From an uncultured Austwickia sp. (lineage in GTDB: Bacteria; Actinomycetota; Actinomycetes; Actinomycetales; Dermatophilaceae): a DNA stretch of 11,366 nucleotides. Within the stretch, counting starts at the first letter, position 1, and each line of letters opens with the position of its first letter. The stretch lies in the NCBI GenBank assembly GCA_934678955.1, contig CAKUSI010000102.1:1-11366 (forward strand). Reading direction: 5' to 3'. Under the pieces are notes generated by a model that was given only the letters and a program-made list of their open reading frames with translations, was not told where the DNA came from and did no database searches. The position numbers and the translations under genes are program-made. This document shows, piece by piece, positions 1 to 6,353 of this stretch.

Positions 1-7
1 GGCGGAG

Positions 8-28
8 ATTGAGTCGAGACGGATCAAC
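8..28. promoter_or_regulatory. HAIR-like inverted repeat, candidate HspR operator
   Basis: The sequence reads ATTGAGT, seven spacer bases, then GATCAAC. The HAIR element recognised by HspR is CTTGAGT-N7-ACTCAAG. The left half matches 6 of 7 positions and the right half 4 of 7, with exactly the N7 spacing and the TTGA/TCAA core kept. It lies about 250 bp upstream of dnaK in an operon that encodes HspR, as expected for autoregulation. The right half is degenerate and the window edge hides whatever lies further upstream, so this is a candidate only. No convincing -35/-10 pair is visible next to it. Confidence 0.45.
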
Positions 29-70
29 CCGGCCGGGCCGGGAGCGATGCCTCTCGATCGGGTGCGCGCC

Positions 71-125
71 GCGCATCCGTACGGGCGTGAAGGTCACCCC
101 TCCGACGCCGCTCGTACGGATGCGC
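71..125 (+). promoter_or_regulatory. Stem-loop in the dnaK leader
   Basis: GCGCATCCGTACG (71-83) and CGTACGGATGCGC (113-125) form a perfect 13-bp inverted repeat around a 29-nt loop. Inside the loop GGCGT (84-88) can pair with ACGCC (105-109), lengthening the stem. The loop segment 83-92 (GGGCGTGAAG) is also perfectly complementary to CTTCACGCCC at 159-168, which would give a pseudoknot or an alternative fold. If transcription starts near the HAIR-like site, all of this lies in the dnaK 5' UTR. Whether it acts as RNA or as a DNA operator cannot be told from sequence. Confidence 0.5.
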
Positions 126-175
126 CCAGGCTTCAGCGGCGTGACCCCGAGCGAGTGGCTTCACGCCCATCGGCC

Positions 176-230
176 GCGACATCCAGCAGTACGCGATCCA
201 GCAGTACGCGACATCCAGACCCGCGACATC
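176..230 (+). repeat. Short 15-bp tandem repeat in the dnaK leader
   Basis: ATCCAGCAGTACGCG occurs twice head to tail (181-195 and 196-210) without mismatch. A degenerate third copy follows, and GCGACATC recurs at 176-183, 208-215 and 223-230. The repeat ends about 50 bp before the dnaK start codon. No reading frame through it looks like a protein. It is one of four places in this window with a 15-16-bp period. Confidence 0.8.
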
Positions 231-263
231 GCGACGGCCTTGCGGCCTCGCACCCATGACGAC

Positions 264-270
264 GAAGGAG
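264..270 (+). promoter_or_regulatory. dnaK ribosome binding site
   Basis: GAAGGAG lies nine bases before the ATG at 280. It decides the dnaK start, because an in-frame ATG at 256 lies upstream of this Shine-Dalgarno sequence and would put the sequence inside the coding region. Confidence 0.85.
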
Positions 271-279
271 CAACACCAC

Positions 280-2205
280 ATGGCCCGTGCAGTCGGTATC
301 GACCTCGGCACCACCAACTCGGCCGTCTCTGTCCTGGAGGGCAACGAGCCGACCATCATCGCGAACGCGGAGGGTGGGCGCACTACGCCGTCCGTCGTCG
401 CGTTCTCCAAGAACGGCGAGGTGCTCGTCGGCGAGATCGCCAAGCGCCAGGCCGTCACCAACGTCGACCGGACCATGCGCTCGGTCAAGCGCCACATGGG
501 CACCGACTGGGCCAGCCCGGACATCGACGGCAAGAAGTACACGGCGCAGGAGATCAGCGCCCGCATCCTCATGAAGCTCAAGCGCGACGCGGAAGCCTAC
601 CTCGGCGAGAACGTGACCGACGCGGTGATCACCGTCCCGGCCTACTTCGACGACGCCGAGCGTCAGGCCACCAAGGAGGCCGGCGAGATCGCGGGCCTCA
701 ACGTCCTGCGGATCGTCAACGAGCCGACCGCGGCGGCGCTCGCGTACGGGCTCGACAAGGGCAAGGAGGACGAGCTCATCCTCGTCTTCGACCTCGGTGG
801 CGGCACGTTCGACGTGTCCCTCCTGGAGGTCGGCAAGGACCCGGAGGACGGTTTCTCGACGATCCAGGTCCGCGCGACGCACGGCGACAACCGCCTCGGC
901 GGTGACGACTGGGACGACCGGATCGTCCAGCACCTGCTGACCACTGTGAAGAACCAGACGGGCGTCGACCTGGCGAACGACAAGATCGCCATGCAGCGTC
1001 TTCGCGACGCCGCCGAGCAGGCCAAGAAGGAGCTGTCCACCGCGACCAGCACCAACATCAGCCTGCAGTACCTCTCGATGTCCGAGAACGGTCCCATCCA
1101 CCTCGACGAGACCATCACGCGGGTCCAGTTCGAGCAGATGACCCAGGACCTCCTGGACCGCTGCAAGCAGCCGTTCGAGCAGGTGATCAAGGACGCGGGC
1201 ATCTCCGTCAGCGAGATCGACCACGTGGTCCTCGTCGGCGGCTCGACCCGTATGCCGGCCGTCACCGAGCTGGTCAAGAAGCTGACCGGTGGCAAGGAGC
1301 CCAACAAGGGTGTCAACCCGGACGAGGTTGTTGCCGTGGGCGCGGCCCTGCAGGCCGGCGTCCTCAAGGGCGAGCGCAAGGACGTCCTGCTCATCGACGT
1401 CACCCCGCTCTCCCTGGGCATCGAGACCAAGGGCGGCCTGATGACCAAGCTCATCGAGCGCAACACGGCCATCCCGACCAAGCGGTCCGAGGTGTTCACT
1501 ACGGCGGAGGACAACCAGCCGTCGGTGCTCATCCAGGTCTTCCAGGGTGAGCGCGAGCTGGCGGCGGCGAACAAGCCGCTGGGCACGTTCGAGCTGACCG
1601 GCATCGCGCCGGCCCCGCGCGGCATCCCGCAGATCGAGGTCACGTTCGATATCGACGCGAACGGCATCGTGCACGTCTCCGCGAAGGACCGCGGCACGGG
1701 CAAGGAGCAGTCGATGACGATCTCCGGCGGCAGCGCGCTGCCGAAGGACGAGATCGACCGTATGGTCCGCGAGGCCGAGCAGCACGCCGAGGAGGACAAG
1801 AAGCGCCGCGAGGAGGCCGAGGCCCGCAACACCGCGGAGCAGCTGGCCTACTCGACCGAGAAGTTCCTGGCCGACTCCGGCGACAAGGTCCCGGCCGAGA
1901 CCAAGAAGCCGGTCGAGGACGCGCTTGCCGACCTCAAGGCCGCGCTGGCCAAGACCGGCGACGACGCGGCGAGCGTGGAGGACCTGAACGCCAAGGTCAC
2001 CAAGCTCAACGAGGAGTCCCAGAAGATGGGGACGGCCATGTACGCCGCCGCGCAGGCGGAGCAGGGCTCGGCGGACGGGGCACCGGGCGCCTCCGACGGT
2101 GCTGGGTTCTCGGGTGCCGGCGCCTCGGGTGCGGCCGGGGATGCGGGCTCGGACGACGACGTCGTCGACGCAGAGGTCGTCGAGGACGACGAACCGCGCA
2201 AGTGA
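280..2205 (+). CDS. dnaK: Molecular chaperone DnaK (Hsp70)
   Basis: This is the cytoplasmic ATP-dependent Hsp70 chaperone, which binds exposed hydrophobic peptide segments and releases them on nucleotide exchange. The 641-residue product starts [14 protein letters not shown]. All three Hsp70 signatures are visible: GIDLGTTNS (6-14), the [10 protein letters not shown] loop (171-180, with Thr176 at the autophosphorylation position) and [12 protein letters not shown] (315-326). A Lys at about 70 matches the catalytic lysine. The interdomain linker DVLLIDV is at 368-374, followed by the substrate-binding domain and helical lid. The tail (about 602-641) is Gly/Ala/Ser-rich and ends acidic ([12 protein letters not shown]), typical of actinobacterial DnaK. 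About 23 residues are missing from the nucleotide-binding domain relative to E. coli, the usual Gram-positive state. It is the first gene of the dnaK-grpE-dnaJ-hspR operon and probably HspR-controlled. In characterised actinobacteria DnaK is also HspR's co-repressor. Confidence 0.99.
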   Translation: MARAVGIDLGTTNSAVSVLEGNEPTIIANAEGGRTTPSVVAFSKNGEVLVGEIAKRQAVTNVDRTMRSVKRHMGTDWASPDIDGKKYTAQEISARILMKLKRDAEAYLGENVTDAVITVPAYFDDAERQATKEAGEIAGLNVLRIVNEPTAAALAYGLDKGKEDELILVFDLGGGTFDVSLLEVGKDPEDGFSTIQVRATHGDNRLGGDDWDDRIVQHLLTTVKNQTGVDLANDKIAMQRLRDAAEQAKKELSTATSTNISLQYLSMSENGPIHLDETITRVQFEQMTQDLLDRCKQPFEQVIKDAGISVSEIDHVVLVGGSTRMPAVTELVKKLTGGKEPNKGVNPDEVVAVGAALQAGVLKGERKDVLLIDVTPLSLGIETKGGLMTKLIERNTAIPTKRSEVFTTAEDNQPSVLIQVFQGERELAAANKPLGTFELTGIAPAPRGIPQIEVTFDIDANGIVHVSAKDRGTGKEQSMTISGGSALPKDEIDRMVREAEQHAEEDKKRREEAEARNTAEQLAYSTEKFLADSGDKVPAETKKPVEDALADLKAALAKTGDDAASVEDLNAKVTKLNEESQKMGTAMYAAAQAEQGSADGAPGASDGAGFSGAGASGAAGDAGSDDDVVDAEVVEDDEPRK

Positions 2206-2210
2206 GTTCC

Positions 2211-2253
2211 CGCTCGGGTGGGGTCGCGCGTATGAGGCGACCCCACCCGGGCG
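2211..2253 (+). terminator. Strong hairpin between dnaK and grpE (attenuator or processing site)
   Basis: Five bases after the dnaK stop, 2211-2227 pairs with 2237-2253 in a 17-bp stem containing one G-T wobble; the inner 13 bp (CGGGTGGGGTCGC with GCGACCCCACCCG) are perfect. The loop is nine bases. No T-run follows, so a classical intrinsic terminator is not shown, although many high-GC actinobacterial terminators lack one. Between genes of one operon it could end part of the transcripts, or protect the 3' end of a dnaK mRNA so that DnaK is made in excess of GrpE. That role is inferred. Confidence 0.6.
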
Positions 2254-2328
2254 TTCCCGCCCATCGACTTGGCACACTGACCACGCAGACCGGCGGCCGC
2301 GATCACGCCGCCGCCGAGAGGAGCCGAC

Positions 2329-3135
2329 ATGACCGATAACGACGGAGCGACCACGCCCGGCGCGGCCGCGACCGGCAACCACGATGGCGGCCACGGCTAC
2401 GAAGGCCGCCACCACCGCAACCCGGCCGACGCCTCGCCGAGCGCCGCCCAGGCCGCGGCCGCCAAGGCCGCCTACCAGGACGTGCAGAGCAGCACCGGCG
2501 GGATCAAGAACCCGCAGACCGCAGACCCCATCGAGGGTGAGAACGGTGAGCGGGTCGCGGCAGACGAGCACGGAGCCCCGGTCACGGCGGATGAACTGCC
2601 GCAGACCGCCGACCCCGTCGAGGGGCCTTTCTCATCGGCGTCAGCGTCCGCGTCTCCTGCGGCGCCCCTGGGCGCCACCGGGGAGCCCGGCGACGTCGTG
2701 GACGGAGGCGATGCCGGTCTCGCTGCCGAACGCCTCGCCGACCTGCAGCGGCTGCAAGCCGAGTACGTCAACTACAAGCGCCGCGTCGACCGCGACCGCG
2801 CCCTCGAGTCGGAGCGGGCGATCGCCGGGATGGCCGAGGCGTTGCTCCCCGTCCTGGACGAGATCCACCTGGCGCGCCAGCACGGCGAGTTGGACGGCCC
2901 GTTCCTCAAGATCGCCGACAAACTGGAGATGACCCTTGGCCGGTACGGCCTCGAGCGTTACGGCGAGCCGGGCGAAACGTTCGATCCGACTGTCCACGAG
3001 GCGGTCATGCATTCGCACGCCGAGCTGGCGCCGGGCACCACGGAGACCACCGTCGTCCAGATCCTTCAGCCCGGCTTCAAGATCGGCGACAAGGTCCTCC
3101 GGGCGGCCCTTGTGGCCGTCGCTGATCCGCTCTAG
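2329..3135 (+). CDS. grpE: Nucleotide exchange factor GrpE
   Basis: GrpE dimers release ADP from DnaK and so drive substrate turnover. The ATG follows AGAGGAG at 2317-2323 with a five-base gap. The conserved part is residues 131-268. It has the helical segment ERLADLQRLQAEYVNYKRR, then LLPVLDEIHLARQHGE and the beta-wing region with GETFDPTVHEAV (215-226) and LQPGFKIGDKVLRAALVAV (246-264), the family's C-terminal signature. At 268 residues it is longer than the usual ~200. The extra length is a ~130-residue, Ala/Gly/Asp-rich, probably disordered N-terminus carrying PQTADPIEG (62-70) and PQTADPVEG (91-99), apparently an internal duplication with an 87-bp period. It sits 123 bp after dnaK, beyond the hairpin, and 275 bp before dnaJ. 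Core identification is certain; the N-terminal tail has no recognised function. Confidence 0.97.
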   Translation: MTDNDGATTPGAAATGNHDGGHGYEGRHHRNPADASPSAAQAAAAKAAYQDVQSSTGGIKNPQTADPIEGENGERVAADEHGAPVTADELPQTADPVEGPFSSASASASPAAPLGATGEPGDVVDGGDAGLAAERLADLQRLQAEYVNYKRRVDRDRALESERAIAGMAEALLPVLDEIHLARQHGELDGPFLKIADKLEMTLGRYGLERYGEPGETFDPTVHEAVMHSHAELAPGTTETTVVQILQPGFKIGDKVLRAALVAVADPL

Positions 3136-3176
3136 CCGCCGAATGCGCGGTCTGGTCCCCGATCCGTCGGGCCGCC

Positions 3177-3190
3177 GGACCTACGGGTCC
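3177..3190 (+). other. Short UACG-tetraloop hairpin in the grpE-dnaJ gap
   Basis: GGACC (3177-3181) and GGTCC (3186-3190) close a TACG loop. In RNA this is a C(UACG)G tetraloop, a class known to be unusually stable. It lies 42 bases after the grpE stop and has no T-run. The rest of 3136-3280 shows no gene and no other clear signal. Confidence 0.35.
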
Positions 3191-3280
3191 AGATTCCCCG
3201 TGGATCCAGCGCACGGAGCGACGGAGATGCGGACCGGATCACGCCGCCCGGGCCACGCCCGCCGGACCGCCATTCACCAT

Positions 3281-3385
3281 CCATCACACAATCACCCATC
3301 ACACAATCACCCATCAAGCAACCACCCATCAAGCAACCACCCATCAAGCAACCACCCATCAAGCAACCACCCATCAAGCAACCAA
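3281..3385 (+). repeat. C/A-rich 15-bp x 7 tandem array upstream of dnaJ
   Basis: Seven head-to-tail 15-bp units fill 3281-3385. Units 1-2 are CCATCACACAATCAC and units 3-6 are CCATCAAGCAACCAC. Unit 7 differs from these only in its last base. A degenerate partial unit precedes the array. Each unit has seven C, six A and at most one G, so the transcript would be nearly unstructured, in sharp contrast to the GC-rich surroundings. It ends 25 bases before dnaJ, just ahead of its ribosome binding site. It could be translated in some frames (HPSSN-like repeats), but none is joined to a recognisable protein. Possible roles are a Rho-loading (rut-like) segment, a translation-enhancing CA-rich leader, or a neutral length-variable tandem repeat. 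Confidence 0.95.
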
Positions 3386-3398
3386 CTGAGCGATCAGC

Positions 3399-3406
3399 GA
3401 AGGAGG
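3399..3406 (+). promoter_or_regulatory. dnaJ ribosome binding site
   Basis: GAAGGAGG is a near-perfect Shine-Dalgarno sequence four bases before the ATG at 3411. The spacing is short but usable. With the tandem array directly upstream, dnaJ is probably translated independently of grpE. Confidence 0.85.
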
Positions 3407-3410
3407 CACG

Positions 3411-4493
3411 ATGGCCAGCCAAGACTGGTTCGAGAAAGACTTCTACTCGATCCTCGGCGTCCCGGCCGACGCTGACGCCAAGGCGATCAAGAAGCGATAC
3501 CGCAAGCTCGCGCGCGACCTGCACCCGGACTCCAAGCCCGGGGACAAGGGCGCCGAGCAGAAGTTCAAAGAGATCGGCGAGGCATACGCGGTCCTGTCCG
3601 ATCCTGAACAGCGCAAGCAGTACGACGCCGTGCGGGCCATGTCCCGCGGCGGGGCGCGGTTCACCGCCGGCGGGCCCGGCGGCGGAGGCGGCGCGGCCGG
3701 CTTCGAGGATGTCTTCAGCAATCTCTTCGGTGGCGCCGGGGCCGCGGGCGGCCCGGGTGGCGGGCGAAGCTACACCTACACCCGCGGACCGGGTGGTTTC
3801 GGGGGGACGACCTCGTCCGAAGCGCCGGACCTGGAGGACCTGCTCGGCATGTTCGGTGCCGGCGGGGCGGGGGCCGGAGGCGCTGGCGGCGGCTTCGGTG
3901 GGTTCGGGGGAGGAACGCCGCGGCGCACCCCGCGCAAGGGCCGTGATCTGCACGCGACCGCGTCGCTGAGCTTCCGCCAGGCGGTCGCCGGGGACACCGT
4001 GATCGTCAGCGGGGTCGGGGGCAAGTCGATCACTGCCCGCATCCCCGCCGGCGTCAAAGACGGCGCGACGATCCGGCTGCGCGGCAAGGGCGAACCGCCC
4101 ATGGGCGCGTCCAGCGAGCCGGGCGACCTGCTGCTCAAGATCACCGTGAAGCCCCACCCGGTGTTCTCGCGGGACGGCGACAACCTCACGCTCGACCTGC
4201 CGGTGACGTTCGCGGAGGCGGCGCTCGGCGCGACCGTCCCGGTGCCGACGCTGGACGGTGGGCAGGTCAAGGTGAGGATCGCGCCCGGCACTCCGTCGGG
4301 GCGGATCCTGCGGGTCCGGGGCCGCGGCGTAGCGCGCAAGGACGGCAGCGCAGGCGACCTGCTCGCCAAGGTGCAGGTCGTGGTGCCGCAACGGCTCTCC
4401 GACGAGGCCCGCTCTGCGGTGGAGACGCTGCAGCAGCTCGACTCCGGGTTCGACCCGCGGGAGGAGCTGGCCCGCAAGGCGAGGAGCGACTGA
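3411..4493 (+). CDS. dnaJ: DnaJ-family co-chaperone, class B (no zinc-finger domain)
   Basis: This J-domain protein stimulates DnaK ATP hydrolysis and delivers substrates. The 360-residue product has a J domain at about 10-74 with the HPD triad at 38-40. A long Gly/Phe-rich linker follows (about 80-170, with runs such as GGFGGFGGG). Then come two C-terminal beta-sandwich domains, about 178-250 (KGRDLHATASLSFRQAVAGD, IPAGVKDGATIRLRGKGEP) and 255-330 (LTLDLPVTFAEAALGATVPVPTLDG). The protein has no cysteine, so the four CxxCxGxG zinc repeats of class A DnaJ are absent; 201-207 goes straight from one strand to the next. It is therefore a class B (CbpA-like) protein in the place where, in Streptomyces and Mycobacterium, a zinc-containing DnaJ1 sits. 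The gene ends one base before hspR begins. The family is certain; calling it the operon dnaJ rests on position. Confidence 0.95.
   Translation: MASQDWFEKDFYSILGVPADADAKAIKKRYRKLARDLHPDSKPGDKGAEQKFKEIGEAYAVLSDPEQRKQYDAVRAMSRGGARFTAGGPGGGGGAAGFEDVFSNLFGGAGAAGGPGGGRSYTYTRGPGGFGGTTSSEAPDLEDLLGMFGAGGAGAGGAGGGFGGFGGGTPRRTPRKGRDLHATASLSFRQAVAGDTVIVSGVGGKSITARIPAGVKDGATIRLRGKGEPPMGASSEPGDLLLKITVKPHPVFSRDGDNLTLDLPVTFAEAALGATVPVPTLDGGQVKVRIAPGTPSGRILRVRGRGVARKDGSAGDLLAKVQVVVPQRLSDEARSAVETLQQLDSGFDPREELARKARSD
4481..4486 (+). promoter_or_regulatory. hspR ribosome binding site inside the dnaJ 3' end
   Basis: GAGGAG lies within the last dnaJ codons, eight bases before the hspR ATG at 4495, which itself is one base after the dnaJ TGA. 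This supports the far-upstream hspR start and translational coupling with dnaJ. Confidence 0.75.
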
Positions 4494-4494
4494 C

Positions 4495-5199
4495 ATGGCC
4501 GGCCAGGCTCCGCGTCGCGCCACCGGCCCGAATTCGGCGGCCTCGACCGCCGCGTCCACGACGTCCGCTGCGACGGCCCCCAGCTCAACGAGGACTGGTT
4601 CCACGACCCCCGGTTCCACGAGGTCCAGTTCCACGACCCCCGGTTCCACGAGGTCCAGCAGCGCGGGTTCTCACACCTCGAGGCCTGGTACCACGGCGTC
4701 GACACTCGATGAGGGCCTCCGCCAAAGTCGTACAAGTGGCGTCTTCTCGCTCGCCGACGCCGCGTTCGTCCCCCACGAGGACGCTCCCGTCTTCGTCATC
4801 TCTGTGGCCGCCGAGCTCGCGGGCATGCACGCGCAGACCCTTCGCCAGTACGACCGCCTCGGCATCGTTTCCCCGCAACGGACCCGCGGCGGCGGACGTC
4901 GCTACAGCCACGGCGACGTGGCCAAGCTCCTCGAGGTGCAGCGCCTCTCCCAGGAGGAGGGAGTGAGCCTCGCGGGTATTCGCCGCATCATGGTGATGCG
5001 CGACGAGATCGAGGCCCTACGTCGGAAGGTCAGCGACCTGGGGGTCGAGCTGGAGCGGCTGCGCCGCGCGGCCGGGGCCTCGCCGCGCGTGTTCGCGGCG
5101 GGGCGGCACGGCGACGTCGTAGCCGGTCGGCCGGGGGAGCGGCCCGTGCGGGAGAACTCCCGGGCCGTCGTCGTATGGCAGCCCGACCGCCGTCGCTGA
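4495..5199 (+). CDS. hspR: Heat-shock repressor HspR (MerR family) with long N-terminal extension
   Basis: HspR represses the dnaK operon by binding HAIR repeats. In characterised actinobacteria DnaK is its co-repressor. The 234-residue product has a MerR-type winged helix-turn-helix at about 98-168, with PVFVISVAAELAGMHAQTLR (98-117), QYDRLGIVSPQRTRGGGRRY (118-137) and EEGVSLAGIRRIM (154-166), the HspR hallmarks. A coiled coil follows (about 168-193), then a basic tail ending DRRR. HspR proteins are usually about 130-160 residues. Here residues 1 to about 95 are an extra Ser/Thr/Gly/Pro/Arg tract, with STTPGSTRSS repeated at 36-45 and 46-55, encoded by a 30-bp DNA repeat. I chose the ATG at 4495 because it has a GAGGAG site. 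No in-frame ATG or GTG lies between it and the DNA-binding domain. The family is sure; the function of the extension is unknown. Confidence 0.95.
   Translation: MAGQAPRRATGPNSAASTAASTTSAATAPSSTRTGSTTPGSTRSSSTTPGSTRSSSAGSHTSRPGTTASTLDEGLRQSRTSGVFSLADAAFVPHEDAPVFVISVAAELAGMHAQTLRQYDRLGIVSPQRTRGGGRRYSHGDVAKLLEVQRLSQEEGVSLAGIRRIMVMRDEIEALRRKVSDLGVELERLRRAAGASPRVFAAGRHGDVVAGRPGERPVRENSRAVVVWQPDRRR
4583..4657 (+). repeat. 15/30-bp tandem repeat inside hspR
   Basis: A 30-bp unit is present twice without mismatch (4598-4627 and 4628-4657). Each unit is itself two related 15-mers, GTTCCACGACCCCCG and GTTCCACGAGGTCCA. A degenerate fifth 15-mer precedes at 4583-4597. The period is a multiple of three, so the frame stays open and yields the Ser/Thr/Pro/Gly repeat of the HspR extension. 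Confidence 0.9.
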
Positions 5200-5207
5200 C
5201 ATGAACC

Positions 5208-5282
5208 AGGGGTGACCCACCTCGACGCGGGACGACACACTCGTACGACGTGTGCCGTCCCCCTTCGAAGTGAGTCACCCCT
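5208..5282. terminator. 75-nt palindrome, probable bidirectional terminator
   Basis: 5208-5240 and 5250-5282 are inverted copies: 28 of 33 positions pair in a single register around a nine-base loop. The outer nine pairs (AGGGGTGAC with GTCACCCCT) are perfect, and GGGACGACACAC pairs with GTGTGCCGTCCC with one mismatch. It begins eight bases after the hspR stop and ends 93 bases before the stop of the convergent hydroxyacid dehydrogenase, the expected place for a terminator serving both strands. No T-run borders it, and the length is large for a plain terminator. A palindromic repeat element is the alternative. The rest of the gap (5283-5375) has only a small hairpin. Confidence 0.7.
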
Positions 5283-5333
5283 TCGTGATGTCATGCCGGG
5301 GGTATGTCACGTCGAGCGGATGTCTGGAAGGGC

Positions 5334-5350
5334 GCGGCTGCTGGAGCCGC
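5334..5350. other. Small hairpin just past the end of the dehydrogenase gene
   Basis: GCGGCT (5334-5339) and AGCCGC (5345-5350) pair around a five-base loop, 26 bases downstream of the minus-strand stop codon. It could aid termination of the minus-strand operon, but it is short and has no T-run. Confidence 0.25.
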
Positions 5351-5375
5351 TCCCGGGTGACGAGCTCAGCCGCCG

Positions 5376-6353
5376 CTACGAGAGTTTCCTTTTCGTCGTG
5401 ACAGGCGTCAGCGCGTCCTCGCCGGCGAGGACGCGCAGGACGTTCTGGGCCGCGAGTTCGGCCATCGCCGTGCGCGTCTCCACGGTCGCGGAGCCGATGT
5501 GCGGCAGGAGCACCGCGCGGTCCGTCGTGAGCAACTCGGGGTTGACGAGCGGCTCGTTCTCGAAGACGTCCAGCGCCGCTCCCGCGATCTGGCCGGTGGC
5601 CAGGGCGTGCGCCAAGGCGGACTCCTTGATGACCGGACCGCGCGAGGTGTTGATCAGGTAGGCCGACGGCTTCATCATCGCCAGCGCGCGCTCGTCGATC
5701 AGGTGCTCCGTGGCGGGGGTCAGCGGCGCGTGGAGCGTGATCACGTCGGCGGTCCGCAGCAGCTCGTCCTGGTCGACGCGCTTGGCGGCGAGTTCGGCCG
5801 CCTTCGCGGGATCGAGCTCGCGCTCGTCGGAATAGATGATCTCCATGCCGAACGCTTTGGCGCGACGGGCGACGGCCTGGCCGATGGCGCCCATGCCGAG
5901 CACGCCCAGGATCTTGCCCTGCAAGCCGCTGCCGAGCATGAAGAACATGCCCCACTGCCAGGTCTGGCCGGTGCGGATCACCCGCTCGGCCTCCGAGAGG
6001 CGCCGCGTGACCATGAGGATCGATCCGAACGCCAGGTCGGCCGTCGCCTCGGTGAGCACAGCGGGCGTGTTCGTGGCGATCACCCCGGCCGCGTCCATGG
6101 CCGGCACGTCGATGTTGTTGAAGCCGACGGCCACGTTCGCCACGATCTTCAGTTGCGGGCCGGCGGCCTCGAGCAGCTCGGCGTCCACCTTCTCGGTCAG
6201 CAGGCAGACCAGCGCGTCCTTGCCTGCGACCCGCTGAAGCAGTTCCTTGCGGGGGATGGGGCCGTCGGTCTCGCGGTAGTCGACGTCGTGTTCGCGGCTG
6301 AGCGCGTCGACCGCCGGGTGCGGGAGCCGCCCCGAGATGAGGATGGCGCTCAC
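5376..6353 (-). CDS. D-isomer 2-hydroxyacid dehydrogenase, glyoxylate/hydroxypyruvate reductase type
   Basis: The predicted enzyme reduces a 2-keto acid, most likely glyoxylate or hydroxypyruvate (to glycolate or D-glycerate), with NAD(P)H. With the GTG start at 6353 it has 325 residues. The substrate-domain motif NVAVGFNNIDV is at 73-83 and TNTPAVLTEATADLA at 94-108. The Rossmann motif GMGAIG is at 153-158. The catalytic triad of the family is present: Arg238 (NTSRGPV), Glu267 (FENEP) and His285 (PHIGSAT, the glyoxylate-reductase form of this motif). I chose GTG 6353 because it overlaps the aminotransferase stop as GTGA, a common coupling arrangement, and gives a normal-length N-terminus. 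GTG at 6368 would add five residues and has GAAGG only one base upstream. It is the second gene of a two-gene operon. The exact substrate and the NADH/NADPH preference are not settled by sequence. Confidence 0.9.
   Translation of the reverse strand: MSAILISGRLPHPAVDALSREHDVDYRETDGPIPRKELLQRVAGKDALVCLLTEKVDAELLEAAGPQLKIVANVAVGFNNIDVPAMDAAGVIATNTPAVLTEATADLAFGSILMVTRRLSEAERVIRTGQTWQWGMFFMLGSGLQGKILGVLGMGAIGQAVARRAKAFGMEIIYSDERELDPAKAAELAAKRVDQDELLRTADVITLHAPLTPATEHLIDERALAMMKPSAYLINTSRGPVIKESALAHALATGQIAGAALDVFENEPLVNPELLTTDRAVLLPHIGSATVETRTAMAELAAQNVLRVLAGEDALTPVTTKRKLS

Noticed and set aside
256..279. Earlier in-frame ATG for dnaK
   Set aside because: It would place the GAAGGAG ribosome binding site inside the gene. 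The product from 280 begins with the canonical [13 protein letters not shown].
133..2571. Very long minus-strand open frame opposite dnaK
   Set aside because: High-GC coding DNA leaves such antisense frames open. The translation is Arg/Val/Leu/Gly-rich with no domain. Antisense frames of dnaK have been misannotated in databases as NAD-specific glutamate dehydrogenase; this is that kind of artefact and is unrelated to the real gdhA at 7837.
3281..3385. CRISPR array
   Set aside because: The units are 15 bp, adjacent and without unique spacers, so this is a simple tandem repeat.
2936..3475. Plus-strand frame encoding HPSSN repeats across grpE, the gap and dnaJ
   Set aside because: It overlaps the ends of two well-supported genes in another frame, has no ribosome binding site of its own and no recognisable domain.
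3132..4649. Long minus-strand open frame opposite dnaJ, with GCLMG repeats
   Set aside because: It is antisense to a clear dnaJ. The repeat is simply the 15-bp array read on the other strand in a frame kept open by its multiple-of-three period.
5017..5278. Minus-strand frames over the end of hspR that resemble a plus-strand frame starting at 5212
   Set aside because: The resemblance (MTHFEGGRHT versus MTHLDAGRHT) comes only from the palindrome at 5208-5282 being read from both sides.
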